A stretch of DNA of 54,408 bases, taken from positions 1 to 54,408 of the IMG/VR virus record IMGVR_UViG_3300044616_001184, one strand, 5' to 3'. This document shows positions 6,761-15,085 of this stretch, in pieces. Source of the DNA: a virus. The notes under the pieces were generated by a model, which saw nothing but the letters and a program-made list of their open reading frames with translations, ran no database searches and had not been told where the DNA came from. Within the stretch, counting starts at the first letter, position 1. Each line of letters begins with the position of its first letter. The position numbers and the translations under genes were made by a program.

Positions 6761-8269
6761 ATGCCAATATCACCATTTGATAATCCTTATATTAAACCAC
6801 CAACCTCAATTCAACCTGCAGGAGGTAGCGGTTCTTGTTCGGACTCTGGTGGAGGATTTAGTCCTCCTCAATGTCCTATTACTACTACTCGCACAGTATG
6901 TACGCCGGAAGTTCTTCCTACTTGTTCTTGTGTAAATAATGGATATAAAGGACCATGGGCAGTAATATGCTATGGATGTAGTGGAAATAGTGATTGCTGC
7001 GGTGACGGATATTGCCAGAATTGCCATGAAAATAACTACATTTGCATTCCTGATTGTGAATATAGTCGTCCTTGTAATCAAAACTCTTTTCAAACAGAAG
7101 AAGAAGCCTATGAGTATTTCATTGCTGAGTGTTCAGGTCGAGGAGGCTTAGGTCCTGCTCCTGCTCCTCCTGCTCCTGATCTTAGCGGAATAGATAATTC
7201 TGCAGATTGTTCAACAGCAGCTGCTGCTAATTTTAGCTATGATATTTCATGGGAATGTTCTGGTGGAGAAGAGTCTAAATGTACAGATGTTACAGATACC
7301 ACTTACGTAGATGCTACAGCAGTTGCTGGTATAAGCCTAACGGCATTTTTAACTGGTTTTAAAAATAACCAAAATATGATTGATGTAACAAAACTTAACC
7401 CTACAGATAAGGCTAATTTTCTTGAAGCCCTAATTAAAAATGGTGCTTATCCTTCAACTATAGACATTATAGATTTTGACAAAACAACATTTGATCCAGT
7501 TACTGGTAAAATGACACCAGCTTTTAAACCCCCAAGTGATCCATCTTTATCTAGAATGTCAAAAACAACTTATGATACATATTTAAATAATATGAAAACT
7601 ATAAAACAAACATTTGATAAAACTATTATAGACGGTAAATTAAAACTTAATCCGCTTAGTCCAGTTGGAAAACTATTTGACGAACTCCGTAAAAATGGAG
7701 GACGTCTCGCCAAAACAGTTAGTCCGTGTTTAAGAAAGATTCCAGCTATAGCAGCCTTTATAGGAGCAGCAAGCTGGGACGCTTTTGCTTATGCTTTAGA
7801 TGATGCTGGTCTTGGTGATTCTGATATAAGCTGGACATGTGATCCAGGCCCCGATGGGGGTGGTGGTCCCGGCGGTCCAGGCGGCGGTCCTGGCGGTCCT
7901 GGCGGTCCCGAGACAGGATCCGACAATGATGGACAATTAAATTACTCAGATGGAGTATTTTTACCAGACGGTTCGTTCATGAAACACGACGGATCAAGGA
8001 TTCCTAAAGCTGGTGTTCCAGATTCCAGTACTCCATCAAGATCTAATTTTATACAAGGTAATTTATCTACCACAGTAAACATGGCTCAAATGATTAATAC
8101 GAGTATTCCGTCTTCAATCAAAAACAATCTTACTCTTAATGCTAATTTTGGCGTTCCGATGACCAATTTTCCAATACTTAAGATTTCTAAAGAAACACCT
8201 ACCCCAAGAGACATAATTGTTATAGATGATGGTAAATTTATTCCAGGTCAAGTAAACTACCCATATTAA
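6761..8269 (+). CDS. Cys-rich protein with Gly-Pro-Gly spacer (502 aa), possible virion appendage
   Basis: Unrecognised. The first 180 residues contain about twenty cysteines, dense in the stretch around CYGCSGNSDCCGDGYC (roughly 72-87), which is reminiscent of disulfide knots or EGF-like modules. A Pro/Ala spacer near residue 132 follows. The middle part (190-350) is mixed alpha/beta with a short hydrophobic segment near 328-344. Around residues 365-384 there is a GGPGGPGGGPGGPGGP tract, a flexible or collagen-like spacer. The C-terminal third is Asn/Ser-rich. Eight bases separate it from the upstream gene, and an AGGA site precedes the ATG. High cysteine content suggests an exposed, disulfide-stabilised or metal-binding protein, unusual for a phage protein folded in the cytoplasm. 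Confidence 0.6.
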   Translation: MPISPFDNPYIKPPTSIQPAGGSGSCSDSGGGFSPPQCPITTTRTVCTPEVLPTCSCVNNGYKGPWAVICYGCSGNSDCCGDGYCQNCHENNYICIPDCEYSRPCNQNSFQTEEEAYEYFIAECSGRGGLGPAPAPPAPDLSGIDNSADCSTAAAANFSYDISWECSGGEESKCTDVTDTTYVDATAVAGISLTAFLTGFKNNQNMIDVTKLNPTDKANFLEALIKNGAYPSTIDIIDFDKTTFDPVTGKMTPAFKPPSDPSLSRMSKTTYDTYLNNMKTIKQTFDKTIIDGKLKLNPLSPVGKLFDELRKNGGRLAKTVSPCLRKIPAIAAFIGAASWDAFAYALDDAGLGDSDISWTCDPGPDGGGGPGGPGGGPGGPGGPETGSDNDGQLNYSDGVFLPDGSFMKHDGSRIPKAGVPDSSTPSRSNFIQGNLSTTVNMAQMINTSIPSSIKNNLTLNANFGVPMTNFPILKISKETPTPRDIIVIDDGKFIPGQVNYPY

Positions 8270-8282
8270 TATAGAAATATTT

Positions 8283-8642
8283 ATGAATAATTCAGCTTAC
8301 TATAATTACGGACACCGTATTCTTTATCAATTTCATAATGGATTATATCAAATTCCAGTGCTAATCTATCCATACATTGAAATTCAATTATTAGATACTA
8401 TTACATGGGCCCCAAAACAACACAAAGAACATATCGATTCTGTCTATCCATCTATAGAAGATACATCTTTTATAGGATTGATAAATAAAGCAAGACCGAA
8501 CATACACAATCCAAATAGGGTTGTAATAGACACATCTTCAACTCAACATACCAAACAAGAAAGAATGGGATTTTCTTCTGCGTCTTCTTCTGGTTCTGGT
8601 CGCAGGTTTGTTTTTACACGAGGCTTAAAGAACGTTCAATAA
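8283..8642 (+). CDS. Small conserved-type phage protein (119 aa), unknown function
   Basis: A Tyr/Ile-rich N-terminal half (YYNYGHRILYQFHNGLYQIP) is followed by a polar middle and a Ser/Gly-rich linker (SSASSSGSG). The final segment, RRFVFTRGLKNVQ, looks like a short binding tail. No family is recognised. It is the last gene of the three-gene rightward set and ends inside the shared terminator. The ribosome binding site is weak, suggesting translational coupling with the Cys-rich protein 13 bases upstream. Confidence 0.55.
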   Translation: MNNSAYYNYGHRILYQFHNGLYQIPVLIYPYIEIQLLDTITWAPKQHKEHIDSVYPSIEDTSFIGLINKARPNIHNPNRVVIDTSSTQHTKQERMGFSSASSSGSGRRFVFTRGLKNVQ

Positions 8643-8671
8643 AAAAGGGACAGCCCACTACGGCTATCCCT
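8640..8671. terminator. Bidirectional rho-independent terminator between convergent genes
   Basis: AGGGACAGCC (8646-8655) pairs with GGCTATCCCT (8662-8671) across a six-base loop. On the minus strand the single non-Watson-Crick position is a G-T wobble and the stem is followed by six T residues, so it works best for the leftward gene at 8703-8936. It probably also stops the rightward transcript ending at 8642. Confidence 0.75.
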
Positions 8672-8702
8672 AATTTATTATTTATTCACCATTATTAGTA
8701 AG

Positions 8703-8936
8703 TCAAACATTCTGTGTGTTATTTTCCTCAGGACTTTCAACAACCCTAATCTTAGGCCTTCGACCCTTAGCCTTCTTAATTCCTAGCTTTCGTCTTTGTC
8801 TACGAATCATGCTTGTAGTAACATTTTGACCAGTCATTTGGCTAAGTTTATTGGCCAATTCGTCATCGCTAAGAAGTTTTTGGTTTTCGTTAATGAACTT
8901 TAATTCAGCGTCTGTCCACTTTTTATAATTAGCCAT
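8703..8936 (-). CDS. Small Myb/SANT-like DNA-binding protein (77 aa)
   Basis: A 77-residue basic protein. Residues 6-50 read WTDAELKFINENQKLLSDDE...IRRQRRKLGIKK. This is the tri-helical homeodomain/SANT-like pattern with a leading Trp and a basic third helix, as in small phage DNA-binding regulators. The C-terminal tail is a basic KKAKGRRPK patch followed by an acidic end. It is the only leftward gene inside the rightward block and has its own promoter and a strong terminator. A role as a local transcription regulator is a fair guess. An AAAGGA site precedes the ATG. Confidence 0.7.
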   Translation of the reverse strand: MANYKKWTDAELKFINENQKLLSDDELANKLSQMTGQNVTTSMIRRQRRKLGIKKAKGRRPKIRVVESPEENNTQNV

Positions 8937-8984
8937 AAAATGGTTCCTTTTGGTGTAAATATTGACTAAAGACTATATAACTCT

Positions 8985-9015
8985 ATTATACTACATATTG
9001 ACAAGTTTTGTGCAA
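8985..9015 (-). promoter_or_regulatory. Sigma70-type promoter for the small DNA-binding protein
   Basis: On the minus strand TTGCAC (9015-9010) and a perfect TATAAT (8990-8985) are separated by 19 bp, longer than the optimum. The -35 box resembles the TTGCAA of the left-end promoters P3-P5. It overlaps the ribosome binding site of the divergent gene at 9025. Confidence 0.5.
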
Positions 9016-9024
9016 GGAGAAAAT

Positions 9025-9183
9025 ATGATAAATCCTGAAATTAATATTACAGACTCCATATTGGAAGTCAAAGCTGTTGGCAGCATACAGGACGTATCGG
9101 CGGACTTTGAATGTGTTCAAACCAAAACAATAGCAGAACTAATAGATGCCAAACAAGAAGAAGAAGATACAAATAAGGACTAA
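9025..9183 (+). CDS. Small acidic phage protein (52 aa), unknown function
   Basis: Starts MINPEINITDSILEVKAV and ends in an acidic tail (QEEEDTNKD). The frame is open further upstream, but the AAGGAG site at 9014-9019 clearly selects the ATG at 9025. The 3' end overlaps the start of the sigma-like gene by 38 bp, so the two are probably coupled. No family is recognised. Confidence 0.6.
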   Translation: MINPEINITDSILEVKAVGSIQDVSADFECVQTKTIAELIDAKQEEEDTNKD

Positions 9184-9844
9184 GAAAAGCAAAAAGAATA
9201 TCCCTAATTTACATGGTGTTTCAGAAGAAGAATTTTTAATCGTACTAGATAATATAAGTAGAAGATTAGCGAATAAGTTTAAATTCGGATACCATGATTT
9301 CGATGATATGAAACAGCAAGCAGCGATTTTTGCTTTGGAAGGCCTTGAAAGATACGACCATAAAAGACCACTAGAGAATTTTTTATGGACACACGTAAGA
9401 AATCGTCTTTTTAATTACAAGAGGAATAACTATCAAAGACCAGATAAGCCATGCTTGACCTGTCCTCTTTTTGATAAAACATACAAGTGCTCATCTAATC
9501 AATGCTCCAAATTTACTAATAAACAGGATTGTGAACTATATGCTGCTTGGGCAACCCGTAATGATTCTAAAAAGAATATTATGCAACCCTCGTATATTAA
9601 CGATCAAGAAAATATTCATCAGTCTTTGATTAAAGACAAACTATTTATTAATATACAGAACCAAGAAATCATTAAATTCCTAGATCAGAACATACAAGCA
9701 GAATTTCGTGAGAGTTACTTAAAACTGAAACATGGAACCAAAATTCCTAAACAACAATTAGTTAAGCTTCAAAAACACATTCAAGAACTATTAAAGGATA
9801 ACCAGTGGAATCTAAACGAGTACCAAGAAAACGAGGACAATTAA
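9146..9844 (+). CDS. Phage RNA polymerase sigma-like factor (gp55-type) with Cys cluster
   Basis: 232 residues. Residues 30-95 contain a sigma70 region-2-like segment: HDFDDMKQQAAIFALEGLERYD followed by NFLWTHVRNRLFNYKRNN. This is the core that contacts RNA polymerase and melts the -10 region, as in T4 gp55 and other phage late sigma factors. Directly after it comes a five-Cys cluster (Cys103, 106, 115, 120, 129) that could bind zinc and is absent from T4 gp55. The C-terminal part is helical and charged. No clear region 4 is seen, so promoters it recognises may lack a -35 box, in line with the ACTATAA motifs before late genes. The ATG has only a weak ribosome binding site and sits inside the upstream gene, implying coupling. 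Confidence 0.72.
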   Translation: MPNKKKKIQIRTKKSKKNIPNLHGVSEEEFLIVLDNISRRLANKFKFGYHDFDDMKQQAAIFALEGLERYDHKRPLENFLWTHVRNRLFNYKRNNYQRPDKPCLTCPLFDKTYKCSSNQCSKFTNKQDCELYAAWATRNDSKKNIMQPSYINDQENIHQSLIKDKLFINIQNQEIIKFLDQNIQAEFRESYLKLKHGTKIPKQQLVKLQKHIQELLKDNQWNLNEYQENEDN

Positions 9845-10623
9845 GTCTCGACGAAGAACAGTTCATAAGAGAACATTTTGAGACTCTCTCTGTGGCTGAG
9901 ATTGCGTCGTCTCTTAATCGAAATCCTCCTCCTATTCAAAGATATATAGAAGAGAATAGACTCTTAGTTTCTGACGAAGACAAGAATGATGACGAGACAC
10001 TGCGCAGAAAGCTACACTCTAAAACCTTCTGGCAAGAAATCCTCAGACAATTTGATGAAGACACTGGGGAACTAAGATATTTTGAAGACACATGGATAGG
10101 ACTTATTAAGCAGTTTAGAGAAGACGTTCTACCAGCAGAAGAACTGCAAATAAAGCAATTTATTACCATAGACATACTAATTAATAGAAGCATGAAAGAA
10201 CGTAAGAGACACATAGCAGAAACAGAAAAACTACAAAAACAAGTAGATAGAGAATACGAGAAACCTGAAAGTGACAGAGATATTCCAAAATTAGCTAACT
10301 TAGAAACACAACTGAGCTTTGCTCGCAATAGTATTGCGAACTATACTAATGAATATACTAAGCTTTTAAATGAGCAACAAAAGATCAGCAAAGACTTAAA
10401 AGCAACACGAGAACAAAGAATTAAAAGAATAGAAGATGGAAAAAGCTCTTGGGTAGGACTAATCAGAATGCTAGAAGACGAAGCACTAAGAGAAAAAGAA
10501 GGTAGAGAAATGGAAATTCTATCCATGGCAACAGATAAGTATAAATCAAAATTAGAAGAATATCATTCGTACGAAGATAAAGTAGTAGATAAACCATTTT
10601 TAACTCCGGACAGTGTGGAATAA
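9805..10623 (+). CDS. HTH plus coiled-coil protein, candidate small terminase subunit
   Basis: 272 residues from a GTG start that has an AAAGGA site seven bases upstream and overlaps the sigma-like gene by 40 bp. Residues 14-50 (SLDEEQFIREHFETLSVAEI...) form a helix-turn-helix of the type found in small terminase subunits and phage regulators. The rest is long, charged and helical; residues 130-245 are a strong coiled-coil candidate (ERKRHIAETEKLQKQVDREY). Size, DNA-binding head, oligomerising coil and location upstream of the large terminase fit a small terminase that recognises the packaging site. A DNA-binding regulator paired with the sigma-like factor is the alternative. Confidence 0.55.
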   Translation: MESKRVPRKRGQLSLDEEQFIREHFETLSVAEIASSLNRNPPPIQRYIEENRLLVSDEDKNDDETLRRKLHSKTFWQEILRQFDEDTGELRYFEDTWIGLIKQFREDVLPAEELQIKQFITIDILINRSMKERKRHIAETEKLQKQVDREYEKPESDRDIPKLANLETQLSFARNSIANYTNEYTKLLNEQQKISKDLKATREQRIKRIEDGKSSWVGLIRMLEDEALREKEGREMEILSMATDKYKSKLEEYHSYEDKVVDKPFLTPDSVE

Positions 10624-10626
10624 CTT

Positions 10627-11682
10627 ATGAGCAAAACAGCACTAATTACTGGCATAACAGGACAAGATGGATCGTATCTATCCGATCTACTAATAGAAAA
10701 AGAATATACCGTTGTTGGACTACATCGAAGAAGCAGCACAAATAGTTTTGAAAGGATACAACATCTTCTAGAACATCCAAACTTTAAACTAGAAGAATTT
10801 GATATTACAGATCCGAGCGATTGCTCTAGAGTTCTAGAAAAACATACTCCAGACGAGTTTTATAACTTAGCAGCACAGAGCCATGTTGGCACTAGTTTCA
10901 AACAGCCTTCCACAACTTTTGAGATTAATGCAACAGGGGTAATAAATCTATTAGAAGCACTCAAAGTTAGATCTCCAAAAACTAAATTTTATCAAGCTAG
11001 CACAAGCGAAATGTTTGGAGAAAACTATACTATTGGAAATGACGGAAAATACCAAAACGAAGATACTCCATTTGCTCCTCAGAGTCCATATGCCGTAGCA
11101 AAACTAGCTAGCCACAGAATGGTTCAAATATATAGAGAAAGTTATGGACTCTATGCTTGCTGTGGTATTCTATTTAATCATGAAAGTCCAAGAAGAGGAG
11201 AAAACTTTGTTACTCGTAAGATAACAAAATATATAGCACAATTATTAAATGGATTTTTACATAGCTCTCATTATCGTCCTTTAAAATTAGGAAATATTTA
11301 TTCTAATAGAGACTGGGGACACGCCAAGGATTTTGTTCGAGCAATGCACATGATGCTTCAGCAAGATTCTCCCAAAGATTTTGTTGTGGCTACAGGATTA
11401 ACACACACAGTAAAAGAATTTCTTGAGATTAGTTTTGGACTATTTAATCTTAACTACGAAGATTATCTAGAAATAGATCCTAACTTATACAGGCCAGCAG
11501 AAGTAGATTATCTTAAAGGGGATTCTACTAAAGCAAGAGATTCTTTAGGATGGGAACCACAAATATCTTTTAAAGACTTGGTTTCTGATATGGTGTATTC
11601 AGATTTTGAATCGGCCAATCAAACGGCTAGACATCTTAATTTTGTTTTGGGAGGACCACCACCAGGACTAGCTCATGTTTAG
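10627..11682 (+). CDS. gmd: GDP-mannose 4,6-dehydratase
   Basis: Converts GDP-D-mannose to GDP-4-keto-6-deoxy-D-mannose, the precursor of GDP-fucose, GDP-rhamnose and related sugars. The 351-residue length is normal. It is an extended short-chain dehydrogenase/reductase with the NADP-binding GITGQDGSYL (9-18), the HRRSS specificity segment (33-37), NLAAQSHVG, catalytic TSEMFG with Glu128, and the Tyr155/Lys159 pair in SPYAVAKLA. The later NFVTRKIT and DWGHAKDFV blocks are also typical. It starts four bases after the previous stop and overlaps the HNH gene by 8 bp, so it is embedded in the late operon. Likely roles are modification of host or virion surface glycans; no epimerase-reductase partner is visible in the window. 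Confidence 0.95.
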   Translation: MSKTALITGITGQDGSYLSDLLIEKEYTVVGLHRRSSTNSFERIQHLLEHPNFKLEEFDITDPSDCSRVLEKHTPDEFYNLAAQSHVGTSFKQPSTTFEINATGVINLLEALKVRSPKTKFYQASTSEMFGENYTIGNDGKYQNEDTPFAPQSPYAVAKLASHRMVQIYRESYGLYACCGILFNHESPRRGENFVTRKITKYIAQLLNGFLHSSHYRPLKLGNIYSNRDWGHAKDFVRAMHMMLQQDSPKDFVVATGLTHTVKEFLEISFGLFNLNYEDYLEIDPNLYRPAEVDYLKGDSTKARDSLGWEPQISFKDLVSDMVYSDFESANQTARHLNFVLGGPPPGLAHV

Positions 11683-11968
11683 AAATTTTGGAGATCCTCA
11701 ATATAAAAAATGGCGTAAAGCAGTTTACGAAAGAGATGAATATAAGTGTCAATGGCCTAATTGCGGATGTAAAAAAAGACTTAATGCTCACCATATCAAA
11801 ACTTGGGCACAATTCCCTGGACTAAGATTTGAAATCAATAATGGAATTACCTTGTGTAAACAACATCATGACCTTATTAAAGGGATGGAAGAAGATTATA
11901 GTTATTCATTCTTGCAGATTCTAACATCTAAAAAATTTATCAAAGACAACAAAAGGAAAAAACCATGA
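11675..11968 (+). CDS. HNH endonuclease (97 aa)
   Basis: A compact HNH nuclease. Zinc-binding cysteines Cys25 and Cys30/32 and Cys61 frame the ββα-metal core; the HNH residues are in NAHHIK (His39/40), INNG (Asn55/56) and CKQHHD (His64/65). In many phages an HNH protein encoded next to the terminase supports DNA packaging, as HK97 gp74 does. Its place in the operon just upstream of the packaging genes fits that role better than a homing endonuclease, although the latter cannot be excluded. It overlaps both neighbours by a few bases. Confidence 0.9.
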   Translation: MFRNFGDPQYKKWRKAVYERDEYKCQWPNCGCKKRLNAHHIKTWAQFPGLRFEINNGITLCKQHHDLIKGMEEDYSYSFLQILTSKKFIKDNKRKKP

Positions 11969-12552
11969 TTACATTAAACTCGCCAATTACGCTAAACCCT
12001 CCTCCTTACACAGACAACAGCACAAACAAGGTTGTTACTCCAGAACCGATTATTTTAAACGAGCTAAAAATATCGTATATAGATACTCCTCATGAAAAAA
12101 GCGTAGTAGCAAGAATCGACAATACTCCAGCACATATCTATTTGTTCACAGGAGATCAGTATGATGTTATGGGAGATTGGACTCAGGCACAAGCAGAAGC
12201 CGCATTAAAGGCCAGACTAGGAGACGATATTCAAGCTAGTCTTCAGGCAATGTATCCAAGAACTCTTGAGCAAGACCCAAATGGCCCGGGATCTATCTTA
12301 ACAGGAATGATCAAGACCCTTGGTATTAGCTCTTCTTCGACTTGCTCTTGTCGTCGTCACGCCCTAGAAATGAATGATCAAGGACCAGATTGGTGCGAAC
12401 AAAACATGGAAACTATTCTATCTTGGCTTAGAGATGAAGCAAAGAAGAGAGGATTGCCATTTATTGATATGGTCGGTAAGGCTATGGTTCAGAGGGCTAT
12501 TAATAGATCTCGTAAGCTGAAGGCTAATCTGCCTGTGGGGGAAGATGACTAA
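11965..12552 (+). CDS. Unrecognised phage protein with Cys-His motif (195 aa)
   Basis: The N-terminal half is beta-rich (residues 1-75) and has a variable Pro-rich start. The C-terminal half contains a distinctive block, CSCRRHALEMN followed by WCEQNMETILSWLRDEAKKRGLPF (around residues 127-165). The Cys-x-Cys, His and Trp-Cys residues could bind a metal. The end is helical and basic (AINRSRKLKAN). ATGA-type overlaps tie it to HNH on one side and the ERCC4-type nuclease on the other, suggesting a shared DNA-handling or packaging role. The function is unknown. Confidence 0.6.
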   Translation: MITLNSPITLNPPPYTDNSTNKVVTPEPIILNELKISYIDTPHEKSVVARIDNTPAHIYLFTGDQYDVMGDWTQAQAEAALKARLGDDIQASLQAMYPRTLEQDPNGPGSILTGMIKTLGISSSSTCSCRRHALEMNDQGPDWCEQNMETILSWLRDEAKKRGLPFIDMVGKAMVQRAINRSRKLKANLPVGEDD

Positions 12553-13027
12553 GCACGATGACTTTACTATAATTATAGACACCAGAGAGCAACAACCGTG
12601 GAGTTTTGAACACTACACTACGGCTAATCGTAAATTGGACACTGGAGATTATAGTATTGAAGGACTGGAAGATGTTATTTGTATAGAGCGTAAAAAAAGT
12701 ATAAATGAAATAGCTAACAATATTACAGAATCTAGATTTATAGATGTTGTAGATAGAATGAGCAAATTTAAATATGCTTTTATATTATTGGAATTTAATC
12801 TAGAACAAGTACTCAACTATCCTATTGGCTCTAATCTTCCAAGAAGGCTTTGGGGCAAAATCAAGATTACTCCAGCCTTTATTATGAAACATATCCTAGA
12901 GTTACAACTTAATCACAATATCAAAATTATGTTCTGTGGTTCTCCATCCAATGCTGAAAAAACAGCCGAGTTCATTCTAAAAAAGGTGCATTATATTGAA
13001 AAAGTCCAGAGATCAAAAGATCTATGA
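12545..13027 (+). CDS. ERCC4/XPF-type nuclease domain protein (160 aa)
   Basis: Contains the ERCC4 nuclease signature: IIIDTREQQPW (9-19) with the first catalytic Asp12, then LDTGDYSIEG (31-40), then ICIERKKS (46-52) with the Glu48-Arg49-Lys50 triad. Only the nuclease domain is present; there is no helicase or helix-hairpin-helix domain. Stand-alone phage ERCC4 domains probably cut branched or flap DNA. Located directly upstream of, and overlapping, the large terminase gene, it could resolve replication intermediates before packaging. This role is inferred from family and context. Confidence 0.85.
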   Translation: MTKHDDFTIIIDTREQQPWSFEHYTTANRKLDTGDYSIEGLEDVICIERKKSINEIANNITESRFIDVVDRMSKFKYAFILLEFNLEQVLNYPIGSNLPRRLWGKIKITPAFIMKHILELQLNHNIKIMFCGSPSNAEKTAEFILKKVHYIEKVQRSKDL

Positions 13028-15029
13028 AGATGCTTGGCTAGGGTTAGGTGACCTATCTCAGGTCACAACGTTAGATAATCCTATGATTCATAGAAGTAAG
13101 ATAGAGATTGAAAATCCCGATCTTCATCTCATGAAACTATTAAGAAATCCTAAATATATAGGTGCCACCTGTAAGCTCTTATTTAATATTGAGCTACATC
13201 CTATACAAATGGCTATTTTGCAAGAATTTTGGATTCGTCCCTTTCCTATGTATATTGCTAGTCGAGGTTGGGGTAAAAGTTTCTTATTAGCTCTCTATTG
13301 TGTTTTGCGTTGTGTTTTTTATCCAGGAACTAAGATCGTAGTAGTTGGTGCTGCGTTTCGTCAAAGCAAAATTATTTTTGAATACATGGAAACTATTTGG
13401 CGCAATAGTCCTATTTTACGAAGTATTTTTAGTGGTAATGATGACGGACCAAGAAAAGACGTTGATAGATGTACTATGAGGTTAGGGGATAGCTGGACTA
13501 TAGCTATTCCAATGGGTGACGGTAGTAAAATTAGAGGTTTACGTGCACACATTATTATCGCTGACGAATTTGCATCCATTAGTCCTGAAATATACGAAAC
13601 CGTAGTCTCAGGGTTCGCAGCAGTATCAGCAAGTCCTATCCAAAATGTTAAAGAGCAAGCTAAAAAACTAGCAATGAGTGAGGCAGGAGTTTGGAACGAG
13701 GATCTAGAAACACTCTCACAAAAAATGGGCAATCAAGCAATTATATCAGGAACAGCAGACTATAGCTTTAAACATTTTGCTCAGTACTGGAGAAGATACA
13801 AAACCATAATCGAGAGCAAAGGAGATATAGGCAAGCTACAAGAAATGTTTCAGGGAGAAGTACCAGATAGTTTTAACTGGAGAGACTATAGTATAATACG
13901 TATTCCTTATGAATTAATTCCTAAGGGATTCATGGACGATAAACAGGTCAGTAGAGCGAAGGCGACTATCCATAGCGGTATTTATAATATGGAATATGCA
14001 GCATGTTTTATTAGCGACAGTGAGGGATTTTTTAAGAGAAGTCTCATAGAGGGATGTGTAGTGTCAGAGACAAAACCCATTATAATTCGAGAGAAACCAG
14101 TCTTCTTTGATGCTCGTATTGTTGGAGATCCTAAATGTCAATACATCTATGGGATAGACCCAGCAAGTGAACAAGACAACTTTAGTATCGTTATACTAGA
14201 AGTCCAACCAGACCATACCAGAATAGTTTATTGTTGGACGACTAATCGTACCAACTTTAAAGATAGACAAAAAACAGGACTCGTTAAAGAACATGACTTC
14301 TATGGTTTTTGTGCTCGTAAAATACGCAACTTAATGAAAGTATTTCCATGTAATAGAATAGGTATGGATGCCCAAGGAGGAGGAGTAGCAATTGAAGAAG
14401 CTCTACATGATCCATCAAAACTCGAAAAGGAAGAAGCTTTAATTTGGCCCGTTATCGATCCCAATAAGAGCAGAGACACAGATGATCAATCAGGATTACA
14501 TATACTAGAACTTATTCAATTCGCAAAAGCAGAATGGACCAGTCAGGCAAATCACGGATTACGCAAAGACTTTGAAGATAAAATTTTACTATTTCCTCGC
14601 TTCGATAATTTAACTTTAGGTTTAGCTATAGATAAAGAAGGTAGAGATATTTTAGAAGCTGACCTTAATCCTATTTATGATAATCTAAGCGAATGTATTC
14701 TAGAGATTGAAGAACTAAAAAATGAGCTAACAACAATAGTAATGACACAAACTAGCCAAGGACCAAATGCTAGAGATCGCTGGGACACCCCGGAGATTAA
14801 GCTACAACAAGGAAAAAAGGGAAGATTAAGAAAAGATAGATATAGCTCATTAGTAATAGCAAATATGTTAGCCAGACAAGCACAAAGATCGTTACAGCCA
14901 ATAGAGTATGAAGTAATTGGCAATAATCTTCGAGATATAGAAAAATCAAATGGGCAACTTTATAAAGGCCCATCTTGGTTTACTGCCGGAGCTAATGATG
15001 ATATATATACAGGAATTTACAGACAATAG
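12996..15029 (+). CDS. Terminase large subunit
   Basis: The DNA-packaging motor and headful nuclease. The ATPase domain has Walker A SRGWGKS (89-95) and Walker B HIIIADE (185-191). The RNase H-like nuclease domain has its acidic residues in YGIDPASEQD (Asp388) and RIGMDAQGGG (Asp458), with a probable third in the RKDRYSSL segment near 614. At 677 residues it is within the usual range. The frame reaches back to a TTG codon at 12996 with an AAGG site ten bases upstream, which overlaps the ERCC4 gene by 32 bp. The first ATG in frame (13083) leaves a 648-residue protein and is the alternative. It docks on the portal encoded next. Confidence 0.93.
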   Translation: MKKSRDQKIYEDAWLGLGDLSQVTTLDNPMIHRSKIEIENPDLHLMKLLRNPKYIGATCKLLFNIELHPIQMAILQEFWIRPFPMYIASRGWGKSFLLALYCVLRCVFYPGTKIVVVGAAFRQSKIIFEYMETIWRNSPILRSIFSGNDDGPRKDVDRCTMRLGDSWTIAIPMGDGSKIRGLRAHIIIADEFASISPEIYETVVSGFAAVSASPIQNVKEQAKKLAMSEAGVWNEDLETLSQKMGNQAIISGTADYSFKHFAQYWRRYKTIIESKGDIGKLQEMFQGEVPDSFNWRDYSIIRIPYELIPKGFMDDKQVSRAKATIHSGIYNMEYAACFISDSEGFFKRSLIEGCVVSETKPIIIREKPVFFDARIVGDPKCQYIYGIDPASEQDNFSIVILEVQPDHTRIVYCWTTNRTNFKDRQKTGLVKEHDFYGFCARKIRNLMKVFPCNRIGMDAQGGGVAIEEALHDPSKLEKEEALIWPVIDPNKSRDTDDQSGLHILELIQFAKAEWTSQANHGLRKDFEDKILLFPRFDNLTLGLAIDKEGRDILEADLNPIYDNLSECILEIEELKNELTTIVMTQTSQGPNARDRWDTPEIKLQQGKKGRLRKDRYSSLVIANMLARQAQRSLQPIEYEVIGNNLRDIEKSNGQLYKGPSWFTAGANDDIYTGIYRQ

Positions 15030-15039
15030 TGTATTTATT

Positions 15040-15048
15040 TCTATAATA
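15040..15048 (+). promoter_or_regulatory. Candidate late promoter motif (CTATAATA) before the portal gene
   Basis: TCTATAATA lies 38 bp upstream of the portal start in one of the few real gaps of the late block. Similar CTATAA sequences occur in the gaps at 20484, 24428 and 29755. No -35 box is obvious, which would fit a gp55-like sigma factor. The motif is short and the region A/T-rich, so this is tentative. Confidence 0.35.
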
Positions 15049-15085
15049 GTAATGTAATCCAATCACAATACGAATGTAAAATATT

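Noticed and set aside
7840-7912. GC-rich Gly-Pro tract as a terminator or recombination site
   Set aside because: It is in frame within a supported coding gene, encodes a regular spacer and has no following T-run.
11675-11968. Homing endonuclease reading for the HNH gene
   Set aside because: It overlaps both neighbours and is not inserted in a split gene or intron. A packaging-associated HNH protein is the simpler reading, though not proven.
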